64,000 nt of DNA from Thalassia testudinum (Eukaryota > Streptophyta > Magnoliopsida > Alismatales > Hydrocharitaceae), in contig JAZHRO010000024.1 of the NCBI GenBank assembly GCA_037157565.1, positions 9,306,501 to 9,370,500 on the forward strand, read 5' to 3'. The notes beneath the pieces were generated by a model. The model had not been told where the DNA came from. It worked only from the letters and a program-made list of their open reading frames with translations, and ran no database searches. Of this stretch, positions 1 through 12,506 are shown piece after piece (position 1 is the stretch's first letter; each line of letters starts with the position of its first letter). A program made the position numbers and the translations under genes.

Positions 1-2021
1 GCACCGACGTGGGTGGTGCGTGAGGAGTGCACAGGAGGGTATCGGGTCAGGTCAGATCCACGTGGGTGAGCCGCGATGAGACCCGGTGATAGGTGAGGGA
101 CCTCACCCCGTGTGTAATCGGAGGCGAAGAGCTAATAACACTTTTTCAATTTAAGTGGTGGTGCTTGCTCTACACTTACGAGGTGGGACTAAATTCCCAC
201 CTCCGCTCTGCTCTCCCGCAGGCGAGAAGCAGTTGTCGATTGGGTAGCAGCGAAGGCTTCGTGCTCCCAATTGAGAACCTGGGAGCCTTCGCGGACTTGC
301 CCCGCGTTGCCTGGAGCCCGCGCCTGGCATCGAAGGGACCTGGAGCTGCCTGCGAAGGAGCTCCTGCAGCTCTTCAATGGCGGCGAGGAGAGTGAGCCCT
401 GAAAGCACGAAGACGGCCTCCCGGCCACATCAGACAACACAGGGAGCTTCGCCGGAGTGTGGCGAAGGCGGTGTGAGGGGCGACGTGTGGTGAGAGTGCC
501 TGTGGGCGTGCACCTAGGGCAAACTGTGTGCGCAAAAGTGGGTGTGTTCGGGGGGTGCTCAGAGTGTGCAGGGTGATGAATGGAGTAGGGGAAGAGCTAG
601 AGTGGTGTGAGGGGAAGCTTCTGGGCTTGTCGGCGAGGGGTGGAAAGGTCTGTGGAAGTGGGGCAATATCGCCGGAGATGGTGGCCGGAGGCGGAGCAGA
701 TGAAGGTGGTCGTGGCAGTCGAGGGGTTTAAAATATTAATTTAAGAGGGGAAAAGTGAGAGGAGAGTAAGGAAAAGGTTTCTACCTACTTAGACGGCGAA
801 GAGGGAGAGGTAGACTACCCGGTGCATGCCTGCCGGAGCTGAGGACGAAGGTGCCCAGGGGGGGAGTGACGGTGACGAGGAAGAGTTCTGAGGACGCCAG
901 CAGGTGCGGCCTGGTGTGGGACGACGAGGCAGAGTGGGCTCTGCTGCAGGTATGGCAGCAGAGAGACGAGGAGGAGGAGGAGAGTTCGCTGAAAGCTAGG
1001 GCAATCTGATCGGAGAGAGGGGAGATGAAAGAGAGGGGTTTTCTCCGCCAGAAATTGCTTGGAGTGGACGGCAGCCCCTGTCTCTCCTTATAAAGGCGCT
1101 AGCGAGGAGAGTGGCTTGAGGGAGCGACATGTGGAGCTCACCGTAGATGGTTGGAGATGGAGACCCATGCCTGTCGTGCGTTCGCACGAGAGGCATGGGC
1201 GGTTGCAGGTCTCAAGGGAGGGTCCCTGCGACAGAGGACAACGCAGGGAACCCCCCGTTCATTCTTGAGAATGGGCGCCATACCCTGCGCGGCGCCATCC
1301 TCCGCGCAAGGTTGTTGAAGGTATGGCGCCTGCTCAGAATGGCAGGGAGGATCGTTCTACAAAGAATGACGAGAAAGATAGGGGGCAATGTGTAAGGGTT
1401 TCAAAAGATAAGGGTCAAAAAGTAATTCAAGAGGACCAATTTGTAAAGTCGGTCAAGATGGTTTTTTCTTAGGCCCAAATTTTTATACCAGCCTAATTTG
1501 AACTTAAGTATTTTAATGGTGAAATTTGATTTTAGGTTTGACCACGTTTGATCGATCAATTTGCGTAAAAACCCAAATTAGGTCATAAATTGGGCATGGT
1601 TCTTATTTTAGGTCAAAATAGGTTGCAAAGGCTAAATTGAAGGTTCTAAACCCTAGGGAATATTTTTCCATGAATGTTAGAGGATTTATTTGATTTTTAT
1701 CCTGCCTCGAACCTCTTGAATTAAAATGGGTTTGTTTTACGGTTACAGAATGTCATTTAATTCTTAGAAGTTGCTATAACCCTTTTCGGATTAGATCATC
1801 CCACTTCCTTCCTTATTAAGCTTATTTGACCTGTGTTTAGACCCTTAATTACCCTGTTTGTGTACTGCATTGGTAAAATTACAGTTTTACCTCTTATGAT
1901 TTGTCTTATTCTTTAATTCAGAATTCTCTGAGTTAAGCTTCTCTTTAGGTTTTATAGGAGCTTCTTTACACTTATTTAGATTAAATTATGCTAGTTAGGA
2001 TTCATGATGAGGCTCTCATCA
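1..2021 (-). mobile_element. T-family LTR, copy T1a (cut by window edge)
   Basis: On the minus strand this LTR begins at 2021 with TGATGAGAGCCTCATCA, the self-complementary start shared by every T copy in the window. It aligns with T2, T3 and the two LTRs of the 37,712-46,737 element over U3, the promoter hairpin (1164-1199), a TATA box (1088-1095) and the GTGGGACT...AGTCCCAC stem downstream. It was inserted into T1b, whose second half resumes at about 2022-2031 in the opposite orientation. CCTTC at 2022-2026 is the likely right-hand duplication; its partner lies off the window. The short ORFs inside are not conserved between copies and are not genes. Confidence 0.8.
1088..1199 (-). promoter_or_regulatory. 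T1a promoter: hairpin plus TATA box
   Basis: A 36-nt inverted repeat occupies 1164-1199 (arms start CCCATGCC and end GGCATGGG, 4-nt loop TTCG). The minus-strand TATA box CTTTATAA is at 1088-1095, 68 bp downstream. The same arrangement is present in all five T LTRs. Confidence 0.6.
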
Positions 2022-3034
2022 CCTTCCCCCACGGACCTGGCACCAGACCTGATTACCTAGACCTAACACTTCTCGCGCACTACACTACTCCAATGCGCCT
2101 GGACCCGGGCACCCGAAACCCGACCCGATTACCCGGCTCTGGGAGAGCATTCCTAAGAGCGAAATAGAGAGAGAGAGAGACGCGGGGAGGGTAGGGGTAG
2201 GCTTTTCTGTGCTGTACGGGGAAAGGAAGAAGGAGGAGAAGGAGGAGGCAGCAGCTGAAGAGAGAAGAAGGAAGAGGAAGGCGTGGCTGAAGAAGGAGGC
2301 CAAAGTTGAAGACTTAGCCGCAGCTAAGGAAGCGGAGAAGGAGGACTTGAAGGCAGAAGACAAGGCTGAAGAAGAAGAAGCAGAAGAAGGAAGGAGAAGT
2401 ACTTGAAGGCAGAAGACAAGGCTGAAGAAGAAGAGGCTGAAAGAAGAAAGAGGAAGACAGGAAGAGGAAAGACAAGGCAAAGGCCAAGGAAGAAGAAGGC
2501 TGGAGGAGGCAAGAACAGAAGAAGAAGGAGCCACAGAAGAAGAGAAAGAAGGAAAAAGAAGAAGAAAGTGAGAAGCAGGAGTGGTCAAGTAGAAATAAGA
2601 GAAAATAAGGAAAGACAAAGAAGAAAAGAAGAAGAAGTCAAAGAACAAGGAAAAGAGAAGCACAGCTGCAGAGCAAAGAGAAAGAGAAACAAAAATCAGA
2701 AAGAGAAGGGCAAATCAGAGAAGCACTGTAGCAACGCAAGTTTAAGACGTTTGATTCACAAAATCAGACGTTTGATTCACAAGGAAAGAAGACATCGGAG
2801 AAGAGAGAACACTCTTTTTGCATCTTTTTAGCTTTCATTGCATTGATATTATTGTTGAACATTATCTTTTGAGTAATTTGAGATTGTGATTTTAGTTTTA
2901 AAATACCAATTTGCTCCCTAAGTTCGACCTCAGATACCTTGGTTTTCAAGATATAAATTCTTATTTGTTTTCACGGCGATTTCATCTATACTACAACGTG
3001 ACATCTTGTAAAACACGATTTCGCCACGTAAACA
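2022..3034 (+). mobile_element. T-family LTR, copy T1b, 3' half
   Basis: This is the plus-strand continuation of the LTR into which T1a inserted. It aligns with T3 from its CGCGGACCTGG region (about 13,513) onward: the AGAGAGAGAC run, a purine-only tract (about 2,160-2,820), the U5 motif CTCCCTAAGTTCGACCTC (2,913-2,930), and the terminal CCACGTAAACA. The end could be 3034 or 3041 because AACAGTA is repeated there. A 56-bp tandem duplication (units start at 2345 and 2401) lies in the purine tract. The ORFs here (Lys/Glu-rich) are composition artefacts. Confidence 0.75.
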
Positions 3035-4799
3035 GTAAACAGTTAAACATGATTTCCACTTCAAATTTCATTAATTTTCATAATTGGATAGTTAATTCAT
3101 GATACAAATAGCTGACAATGAATCTTAATAACAAATTATAAGCAATTCTACTTAAGTTAAGGTTCAATCTTAGTACATAAAAGCTTGTACATGACATTCT
3201 ATAGTTGTACATAAGGTCAACTAAGTTCTATCTTTGAAAACACTAAAATCTCCAGCTCAAGTCAGCCATATTAGTAGCTACAGTGGTTGCAGCTGGAATA
3301 AATCAGTGCTGCTGAAATTTAGCGGCTGCAGTTGCTGTTGCTATTACTCAAATGCAGCAAATCAGTGTTGCTGTTGCTGAATCAGACGGATTAAATTCCT
3401 GATAGAGCTATTGCTACAATCTCAGCTAGGTTCAATAGCTAAAGACTGCTGCAGCAAGTCTGATCAGGAGTTAGAACCTTCACTCTAAGAGAACATAAAC
3501 AACAAATTAATCACTTTCTTGTGTTATAGACAACACAAAGAGAGTAAATCAAACAAAGTTATTCAAGTTCTAAAGTGTCACCAATTTTCTTTGAATAATT
3601 CTTACTTAATATGAATCCATTTAGGAATCAAGGAGCATAAGAATCCTTAATTGGGTTCCACTCTTACACTATAGACAACATAAAAGTCAAAACACCAAAT
3701 TAAACTTACAAGATAATAGAAAAACTCCAATCTATTCCTCCTCTCATGCTATTGACAACATAAAGAAAATGATTAAATTAGAACTTACAATCCATTGAAA
3801 ACATGCTTCAATCGTCAGTTGCTTGAAATCATAAATCAACCCAAAAAATGTTGCTGCTACTCAAATACAGCCTTTTCATTTACTGAAATGGGGAGATTTT
3901 AACTCTGAAATCACAGATTCAAGGAACCATTTAAAACATAATTAGGCTAAAAACTCATTCAAAAGAAAATTCAAGTAATGCAATTATCATCAACACTTTT
4001 AAAGTTCATGAGACAAATATGAAAACTCTTCTAATTAGCAAGGAAACCAAGAGAAATTTTAGACAAGTCTCCCCAAAAATTTCTTGAAATCCTAATGTGC
4101 ATCTCATTTGACATTATAGACAATGTAAGATGAGGCACAAGTTAGTATTTCAAGAGCAATAAATCTAAATAAGAAGCATCTCAAATATTCTTGAAAGATT
4201 TGGGATTCATTTCCTCTCGAGGAAAGCTCAAAAACTAAGGAGAAATCTGTTTTACTCTCTCTCTTGTGCTAAAGACAGCACGAAGTGAGAGTTTAACTCC
4301 CACGATAAAAGCCACTGACATCAAACCCCAAATCCTTAGATCTACATTCAAAATCAATAGAGTGTCATTGTGAACAAGAGGAGTGAATGGAGTAACCCTC
4401 AAGTGAATTTGAGCGATCAAATCAGATCTGAATGCTCAAGAGCATCAGATCTCATTTGATGCTCTGATATGTGGGTGATTGGCGAGAAACATGCGCAAAG
4501 TAAAGAAGGTGGACAGTGAGATGTAGAGGGAGATCAAGGAGATCGACATGAAAGTAGAAATCTCCTCTCTGATATGAATCGATTAGAGAGGGTGGAAGCG
4601 CTTGTAACTACTCTAATCAACTACAAACCAATCCATCACGCAATTTGCTAACTAATTCTACTTCTAAACTACACTAACTACACTAAAACTAATATAGAAA
4701 GCAAGAAAACCTAATCTAAAGAAGGTGCCTGGGCTGCAGCTGGTCAATATAGCAACGAAGGGTGATGAGGAGGTCTCCAGTGAGGAATGAGATCCCTAG
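3035..4799. other. Degenerate repeat DNA with recurring hairpins
   Basis: No coding region is visible. The stretch holds five related stem-loops (listed separately). At 4460-4470 TGCTCTGATAT resembles the reverse of the Ty1/copia primer-site core, so it may be a decayed minus-strand copia leader, but no LTR ends or proteins support this. The CTGCAG-rich part (3,250-3,460) resembles 53,840-54,010 in composition. Confidence 0.35.
3514..4292. repeat. Five dispersed stem-loops with an ATAGAC-type loop
   Basis: Related imperfect inverted repeats occur at 3514-3544, 3659-3687, 3741-3768, 4096-4139 and 4254-4292. Each has a CTCT-rich left arm, a loop reading ATAGAC, TTGAC or AAAGAC, and a complementary right arm. 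The best are 4096-4139 (arms TGTGCATCTCAT / ATGAGGCACA) and 4254-4292 (arms ACTCTCTCTCTTGTGCT / AGCACGAAGTGAGAGT). The same hairpin in reverse (loop GTCTAT) is at 53622-53665 inside the Athila LTR. Confidence 0.55.
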
Positions 4800-5318
4800 T
4801 GATGAGAGACTTATCATGGCTCTTAATTATCCCTAATTAACTAGTTTCCCTAGTTAATTAGCTAAGAATATACTAAATATAGGGTTAATTATAGTATAAG
4901 GTATTAAATAATAAGGACCTTTAAAATAAGTTAAAAATGTTAAATGAAATATCAATTATTCTTAATAGTAATTTAATTAATAATTTGGACTCAATTAATA
5001 ACCATTTAGCTGGTTATTTACTATTGAAACTAACTTAATTAATATTAAGAACTAAGTACTTAATTAACTTAAGTAAATTCAAGGAATAAATATAATATTC
5101 ACCTAATTTATAATTATATATAAAAAGTTGAAAAATAAATAAATTAAAATAAGCTTAAAAACTAACTGTTTACGTTTAGGTACTTAGCTTCTATGTCAAC
5201 TGAGTCCTTTTATTATATTTAGGTCCTTAATTTCCATTGCAAAAAGGTCCCTATGAACAGCGTCGTCTTCTTTTCTTCTTCTTCTTCCTCAGTTTTGAAC
5301 CGCCGAGGAGGTCCGATG
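4800..5318 (+). mobile_element. Athila-like LTR, first segment
   Basis: It starts TGATGAGAGACTTATCATGG, close to TGACGAGTGGCTACTCATCATGG at 49,089. Its TTTACGTTTAGGTACTT...AGGTCCTTAA stretch (about 5,168-5,230) matches 49,412-49,440. It is interrupted by solo LTR T2 and continues at 8197. AT-rich, no ORF. Confidence 0.5.
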
Positions 5319-5323
5319 CTGAC

Positions 5324-8191
5324 TGGCAGGTCGTTTCGCGATGTTTTAAAGTTATGTTCGTTGCAGTATTTTGCGAAAAGCGATTACCAGTTTATTTCAA
5401 TTTATTACTCGAAATTTAAAATATCCTGAGGTTGAACTCAGGGAGCACACTTTGATTCTAGAGGCATATAAATTCACAATTTACTATGAAATACAAAAAT
5501 TTAAGAGAGAGAGAACAAAAGAATCATTTTCTTCTCTTCTTTCTTTCTTCTCTTTTCCTTCTCTTCTTCTCTTTTCCTTCTCTTCTTTTTTTGCCTTTCC
5601 TTTTTCGGACGTCTGATTCTCTAAATCAGACGCCTTATAAGCCCCTTTTCTACAGTGCCCCCTTCTTCTTTCTTCAGTTGTCTTCTCGGCCTTCCTGTCT
5701 TCTTCTTTCTTCTTTAGCTGCTGTGGCTCTTTTGCTTCTCTTTCTTTTCTCTGTAGCTTCCTCTTTCTGCTGCAGCTCCTCCTTGGCTTCTTCTTCCTTT
5801 CTTCTTGAGTTGCTGCGTCTCCTCCGCCTTCTTCTTTCTTCTTCTCTGCTACGAGTGCTTTGCGGTTAAGTCCTCGCCGCTCCTCTTCCTTTTCTTCTCC
5901 TCCTGTTCTCTTCTTCCTCTTGTGCCACTAAGTGTCCTTAGCCGCTTCTCTGTCTTCTTTCTTCAGCGGCTCCTTCCTTCTTCTCTTGCTCTGCTCCTCC
6001 TCCTTTCTTCTTCTCTGCTTCCCTGTGCGTTACACGGTTAGGCAAAACCTAACCCCTACCCACCCCGCGTCTCTCTCTCTCTGTTCTCTCTCAAGGTTCG
6101 CTCCCAGAGCATTTGCGGGTATACGGGTCGGGTAGCGCGCCCGAGACTAGGCCCACCGGCGTGCGGTGGAGGGCGAGGAGTGCATGGTAGGGTAGTCGGA
6201 TTCGGACCCAGACCCGCAGGATGTGAGCGCAGGCGAGGGTGGGCACAAGCGCGTGGCGCGCTGCGTGCGTGGGTGAGGGACCAGACCCCTGTGTATCAAA
6301 AGCGATAAGCCTTATGCAGGAATTCAATTTATGCTGTAGTGCTCACTCACCCACTTCTGAGGTGGGACTAAACGTCCCACCTGCCTATCACGCGCACCCG
6401 CAGAGGTTGAGCTGCACAAATGCAGTTGCTGCAAGGATCCTTGAAGCCAATCAAAGGCCTGAGTGTGCGCGCGAGACCAAGCCGCGCCTGCCGGACTGGG
6501 GACCTGGAGTGCTGCGGCTTGGAGAAGCTTGCAAAGCAGCTTTGACTTGCTCGTCAATGGCAGTGAGCCCCTAGAACCTGAAAGCTCCAAAACGGCCTCG
6601 CGGCCACGTTAAAAAGCTCAGGGAGCTTCGCCAAGGTGCAGCGAATGTGTAGAGGTGGTCGGCGAGGTGTGGGAACGCCTGTGGGAGCGTGCCTGGGGTT
6701 TACTATGGCCGTGGAGTTGGGTGTGTTCGATGGGCAAATGCAGAGGTGTTGGCAGTCAATGGAGATAGGGAAAATGATCAGGGAGTGATGGTGGAGCTTC
6801 GGAGGGTTTTGGTGAGGTGGATGGAGGCGTGGAGTGGTGGGGTCACCTCGCCGGTGGTCTACCAGAGGTGTGGATGATGGTGATGGTTGGCGACTGTCGA
6901 GGGGTTGAAAATAACAATTGATAAGGGGGAAATAAAGATGGGAGAAAGAGGAAGAGCTTTTACCTAGCTAAGTGGATGAAGGGGGGCAGGAGGCGGACGA
7001 CTCAATTATGCCGTCGCCAAAGATGACACCCTGTGGGGAAGATGACGACGACGAGGAAGAGAGACCAGAGGGTGCCTGCTGGTACGGCAAGGCACGATGA
7101 ACGACGGTGGAGCTAACCCTGCCACTGGTATGGTGGCAGGGTGACGAGAGAGGAAGAGAAGGGTCGCTAGAGCCTGCGGGCGAATGGCCAAAGGAGACGA
7201 AATTCGAGGGTCTTCTTTGGCCAAAATAGGCTTGCTCCAACCGGCAGCCCCAGCCGCTTCTTAAATAGATGTTGGTGAGGAGGTCTCGAGAAGGAAGCAT
7301 GGGCAGCTCATTGGAGAATGGCCGGAGAAGAGACCCATGCCTCTCGCGTGTTCGAACGAGAGGTATGGGCATCGGCAGGGCATGGGAGGGGGTCCATGCG
7401 GAAGAGGACAACGCAGGGAACCCCCCTCTCGTTTCTGGGGCCGGTCCCCATACCCTGCTCGGTGCCATCCTTCGCGCAAAGTCGCCGGAGGCATGGGCAG
7501 CCGCTGCGGGTGGCATAGGGACCAGCCTGCAAGGAACGAAGGGAAAGCTGAGGGGCAAAATGCAGGGGTTCAAAAAGTTAAGGGTTAAAAAGTAATTCTT
7601 AAGAACCAATTTGTAAAGTAGGTCAAAATGGCCTTCCCTTAGGTTAAAATTTTGGTACAAACCTAATTTGAACCTAAGGAATCTAATGGTGAGGTTTGAT
7701 TTTAGGTTTGACCACATTTGACCAATCAATTTGCACAAAAACCCAAATAAGGTCAAAAATTGGATATGGTTCTCAATCTAGGTTAAGATAAGTTCCAATG
7801 GCCAAATTGAAGGTTCTAAATCCTAGGGGATGTTTTTTCATGAATTTTAGAGGGTTTAATTGATTTTTATCTTGCCTAGAACTTTGTGAATTAAAGTGGA
7901 TTTGTTTTAGGGTTACAGAATGTCATTTAGTTCCTAGAAGTTGCTATAACCCTTTTCAGATCAAATCATCCCACTTTCTTTCTTATTAAGCCCATTTGAC
8001 CTGTGTTTAGACCCTTAGACACCCCGTTTGTGTACTGCATTGCTAAAATTACAGTTTTACCCCTTGTGAATTACTTTATACTTAAATTCATAATTCTTTG
8101 ATTTAGACTTTCCCTTAGGTCTTGTAGGAGCTTTTGTATACTTATTCAGGTCAAAAAGTGCTAGTTAGGATTTATGATGAGGTTCTCATCA
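5324..8191 (-). mobile_element. T-family solo LTR, copy T2
   Basis: A complete 2,868-bp LTR on the minus strand: it starts TGATGAGAACCTCATCA at 8191 and ends ...CGACCTGCCA at 5324. It is flanked by exact 5-bp duplications CTGAC (5319-5323 and 8192-8196). No internal region or second LTR is present, so it is a solo LTR left by LTR-LTR recombination. Landmarks are the promoter hairpin 7334-7369, a TATA-like CTTAAATA, a pyrimidine-rich block (5,530-6,040, purine-rich on the sense strand), and the U5 motif at about 5,423-5,443. ORFs on either strand are not conserved in sister copies. Confidence 0.9.
7260..7369 (-). promoter_or_regulatory. T2 promoter: hairpin plus weak TATA
   Basis: The 36-nt inverted repeat is at 7334-7369 with one mismatched stem position (GGTATGGG arm). 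The TATA-like TATTTAAG on the minus strand is at 7260-7267, 66 bp away. Confidence 0.5.
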
Positions 8192-8399
8192 CTGACTCCA
8201 CCCGATCACCACCCATCTGACGTCATAGCACCTTCGCCATGCCTGCCAGATTTCGGCTCACCACTGTTAATGCATCCAACTGCTCTAATCTCCTCTGCCC
8301 TAACAAAGTCTAGTACGGTGGCTTGACCATCGCCGAAGACGAAGACCTTTAAACCAATGATTGCATCCAGATATAGGCCCCCTACCCCTCTCCACCACC

Positions 8400-8407
8400 T
8401 ATAAATA
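8400..8407 (+). promoter_or_regulatory. TATA box of the Athila-like LTR
   Basis: TATAAATA preceded by CACCACC and followed by a C-rich leader; the downstream block aligns with 52.6-52.9 kb. Position and context suggest the LTR promoter; no transcript data are available. Confidence 0.35.
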
Positions 8408-8882
8408 CCCACCTAGACTTCCGATTTGAGGGGTCGGCCCCCTATCCCTCTTCCCCAAACAGTGACCGATAATAGGCTATTCTTCCCCTATGGTGATCCA
8501 TTTCACCTTCTTTAGGGCACCTCCACCGGAGGAGTTTGTCGCCTCTCACTTGTTCATCCTCTCAAGAGTTGTGACAGAGCTCCTGAGTGCACCATTCTTC
8601 CTCTCTATTCCGCTTCAATCCTTGTCGGAGTTTGATCCGAAGGTATCGGATTTCGTCCTCCATTACGCACCTTTCGACGGAGTTCTTCTCATCTCCTTTG
8701 TTCAGGTAATCATAGATTAGCTTAGATTTTAGTTTATATTAGATTTAGCTAGTTAGTTAAGCAATTAGAGTAGAGTTTGGCTTAGCTTCCACTTCATCTT
8801 CCATAGCTCCGGCGAGCTAATTTCGGCTCGCCAGACATTATTTCACTGATCTGATGAATTATGCACTTTCTCTACCTCTTCG

Positions 8883-8968
8883 CTCTTAAATCTATCAGCT
8901 TCTACGCCTAATCCATTCCACCTTCTTTCCTCTTAAATCTATCAGCTTCTATGCCTAATCCATTCCAC
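8883..8968. repeat. Two-unit tandem repeat, period 47 bp
   Basis: Two 39-bp units (8883-8921 and 8930-8968), both starting CTCTTAAATCTATCAGC and ending CCATTCCAC, differ by a single C/T. Confidence 0.85.
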
Positions 8969-10563
8969 GTCCACCGAAGACCTCCGCTGTCCCTGGTGGA
9001 GGTCCACGGCTTAGTGCACAACCACTAGGGGCCCTCCATCACCTCTCCACAACTATAGGGCCCCGATCTTGCCCTTAATTAGCTCAATTATCACTCATAC
9101 TGTAAATGCCTAATTTTTACACAACCTCCTGAGTTCATTGTCAATGGCGGCTCAGGAGGAGTTCTTCCACCTAATTACATAGTCGCACACCATCGCCTAA
9201 CCCTAATTAATAGTTCCCCTCATTTAATTGAGAGGGAGAAGTGCTCTTGAATTCATCCAAGCTCAAGATTGGTTACTATTGAATTCTTGATTAATTCGTG
9301 TATAAGTTCTTTAATTGCAGCAATTGACGTTTTCTTGTGGTTCCTTGAGACCTCAGGAACTAGTTGAGACCATTTTTGGTCCATTTCTTGGAGATTTGAT
9401 CTCTGATGAATTAGACCGGTGTTCACTGGAGCTCTGCTGAGCTCCGACGAACCTATATTGAGCCTCAGCCTTCCAAACTTCCTCTGAAACTCCAGATCAC
9501 TTGTGATCTTAGGATCATGGGACATCAATTAGATTTTAGTTCTAATGTTAAGAGTTCTTTGTTGAACTCTATCTTCTCCAACTACAGCGGAGTTGGAGAA
9601 GCTCAATTGCTGTGGTTTAGCACTTAGAAATAGGTTCATAAGCATCAGTAGAACATCTAGAACCTGTTCTGGATCTTGAATAGGACTAAAAACTCAGTTG
9701 TTCTGTTAAACACAACCCTTTTGATCTCAAGCAGCAATGCCTGAGACGACCTCCAAAGTCATTAAAACCCTATTTTGAAGTACACAACAGCTTCCTGAGG
9801 TTAAATTTGGTCAGATTAGGTAATTAATTTGATCAGAGAAGCTTTAATGTAGAAAGTCAACTCTTAACCCAAGTTGGTCAAACCTGAGTCCAATCCGAGA
9901 GTTAAAATATTGAATCTCTGATTGAGTGGATTATTTGAGTCCCTAAATTGAGTGTGAATCATTTTAAATTGATTTGATTGGATTTTATTGAGATTTAAGG
10001 AGGATATGATCTTTTGTGTAGTTTGGGTTCCAAAAGGAACCCAACACCGTTCTTGGAGCCCCTGATGAGTTTTGAGCTCAATTTTTGACCAGATCAGTTC
10101 CTCTTGACTTCTTAACTTGATTCAGATAAGTTCTTAATGGTTTAATCTCTCTATAGGACATAATCGAGCTTAAATCTAAGCTTTGAACACTGAGTTTAGA
10201 AGCTTGATGCTTCTAGAGCTCTCTAGAGCCTTCCAGATCTCTCTCTCTTCCTAATCAATGCGAAATGCATCAATGAATTATTCTAGACCCTTAGTTAAGG
10301 GTAATTTCCTCTCTAGAGGATCATTGACCTGTAAATTTTCTCTGAAAGCACGTTTCCAGGGTATGACTTGACAACCATGTTCATCTTTCAGATCAGTGGA
10401 TCAAACATGATCCAATGATCAAATTGATTCCAAAATTGGCTAGAGGAAGCTAAGAGCTTTCCATCGAGCTTTATTTCGCTCAATTTGGTCCAGTGAGCTA
10501 CCCGGAATCAGTGGTTGAAGATTTGACTAGAAGACGCTCCGGTGAAGGAGAAACAGGCGAGAT

Positions 10564-10608
10564 AGTCCCACATCGAGAGTTCATGGATGCGTGCTTGGGT
10601 ATAAAATG
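10564..10608 (+). promoter_or_regulatory. AGTCCCACATCG box and TATA box
   Basis: AGTCCCACATCG (10564-10575) followed 25 bp later by TATAAAATG (10600-10608). This box upstream of a TATA is a common plant LTR promoter arrangement. It may mark a second promoter, or a small nested LTR whose ends I could not define. Confidence 0.4.
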
Positions 10609-12396
10609 AAAAACACACAGTGACCCCTCAGTCGTTAGCGCAGGGTGCAATTAATGAACATCGGATCCTCTAAGTGTGCGTGTGCACATGAGTGTGTGTG
10701 CGCACAACTATGTGCATGGGCCCAGCTGGGTGAGTGAGCGTTTGTAGGCCTGTGATGGGCCGAAGCTTTGCATTGAGAAAAATTGATAAAAATCCACCTA
10801 ATCTAAACCAGGCATGGGCCTGGTAGGGTTTGTCCCACCCTAGTAGGTGCTATGTATCCTCGAACAACACTTGTTGCCCATTAAGTAATCTTTTCGATAA
10901 GTGAAGAAGAGAATGGGATTAAGTTGAGTGCAAAATCGGCTAAGTGTGGAGAATGAGAGAGCACAGTGAAGAGAAATAAAGAAGGAAATAAAGGAAGAAG
11001 CTGGAGAAAAATAGAGGCAAGAAAAAGAGTTAAGAAGTAAAGGAAGATGAGTGAGCTTAAATGAAGAAAAGCTTAAGGAAGAGAGGCAAAGAAGAAATAA
11101 ATAGAGAGTGTGCACTAAAGAAACAAGAGAAGAAGAGAAGAATATAGGCAGAAGAACACGTTTGATTTACGGCGAAGGCTGAGAGAGAGTTGAGCTTTAT
11201 ATTGATATAAGAGGCATTTCTTTTATTCATTGTACATTACTTTTATGCTTTACATATTGTAGTCATTTGTAATAAACATTCCTTTACTTGTTATTCATTG
11301 TAAATCTTTCTTGTACATTTTCTTCTATTAATGGAATACTTGCATGCTTTCTTATTTGAATCTTGTGCAATTATTCATTTGTCTAACAGATAAGTAATTA
11401 TTGATTTAATTAATCAACTAATTAATAAATTATGCATTAGAATCAAATGGAGAAATAAAAATTACGATTATACCTCCCAATGAACGACCTTGACTCAATC
11501 AGTTAAAAAGAATTAAATTTAAAATGTTAGGTTAATTTGACCCTATACTACACTAAATGACAACGATTCGAGTTAATTGATGAGAACCTCATCATGAACC
11601 CTAACTAGCACATTTTTTACCTAAATAAGTATACAAAAGCTCCTACAAAACCTAAGTGAAAGCCTAAATCAAAGAACTATAAATTTGAGTATAAAATAAC
11701 TCACAAGGGGTAAAAATGTAATTTTACCAATGCAGTACACAAACGGGATGTCTAAGGGTCTAAACACAAGTCAAATGGGCTTAATAAGAGAGAAAGTGGG
11801 ATAATTTGATCTAAAAAGGGTTATAGCGGCTTCTAGGAATTAAATGATATTCTGTAACCTAAAACAAACCCACTTTAATTGACGAAGTTCCAGGAAAAAT
11901 AAAAATCAATTAAGCCCTCTAAAATTAATGAAAAAAACATCCCTTAGGGTTTAGAACCTTCAATTTGGCCATTAGAACCTATCTTGACCTAGATTGAGAA
12001 CCATACCCAATTTTTAACCTAATTTGTGTTTTTGTGCAAATTGACCGGTCAAACGTGGTCAAACCTAAAATCCAACTTCACCATTGGATCCCTTAGGTCC
12101 AAATTAGGGTTATATCAAAATTTGGACCTAAGGAAAGTTTTCCTTGACCTACTTTACAAATTGGTCCTCAAGAATTACTTTTTAACTCTTAACTTTTTGA
12201 ACCCTTGCAATTAGCCCCTCAACTTTCCCTTCGTTCTTTGCAAGCCGGTTCCTCTGCCACCCGCAGCAGCTGCCTATGCCTCCGATGACTTTGCGTGGAG
12301 GATGGCACCGCGCAGGGTATGGGGACCAGCCCCAGAAACGAGGGGGGGTCCCTTGCGTTTTCTTCCGCATGGACCCCCTCCGATGCCCTGCCGACG

Positions 12397-12506
12397 CCCA
12401 TACCTCTCGTGCAAACGCGCGAGAGGCATGGGTCACTTTTCCGGCCATTCTTCGGTGGCCTACCCACGCTTCCTCCTCGAGTTCTCCTCGCCAGCACCTA
12501 TTTAAG
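12397..12506 (+). promoter_or_regulatory. T3 promoter: hairpin plus TATA-like box
   Basis: A 36-nt inverted repeat (arms start CCCATACCTCTCG and end CGAGAGGCATGGG) lies 66 bp upstream of TATTTAAG at 12499-12506. Confidence 0.5.

Larger units (their letters stand above)
8197..11577 (+). mobile_element. Athila-like LTR, second segment
   Basis: Continues the LTR begun at 4800. Three blocks align in order with the Athila LTR at 49,089-56,499: 8,705-8,770 with 52,864-52,945 (AGGT followed by TTAG-rich DNA), 10,826-10,877 with 55,598-55,650 (GTCCCACCCT...GTATCC), and the U5-like CTCCCAATGAACGACCTTG at about 11,473 with 56,311-56,335. The T3 LTR inserted at 11,577. No PBS could be found on the far side (16,212 onward). 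Confidence 0.55.

Noticed and set aside
2085..2831. Long ORFs on both strands in the purine-only tracts (also 13,520-14,314 and 5,371-6,135)
   Set aside because: Simple composition: Lys/Glu on one strand, Ser/Leu/Phe on the other; not conserved in frame between T copies.
4460..4470. Reverse of a Ty1/copia primer site (TGCTCTGATAT)
   Set aside because: Only a partial match and no LTR ends, gag or pol near it; noted but not called.
6968..7756. 262-codon minus-strand ORF in T2
   Set aside because: Lies in U3 and promoter of a solo LTR; disrupted in T1a, T3 and both LTRs of the T element.
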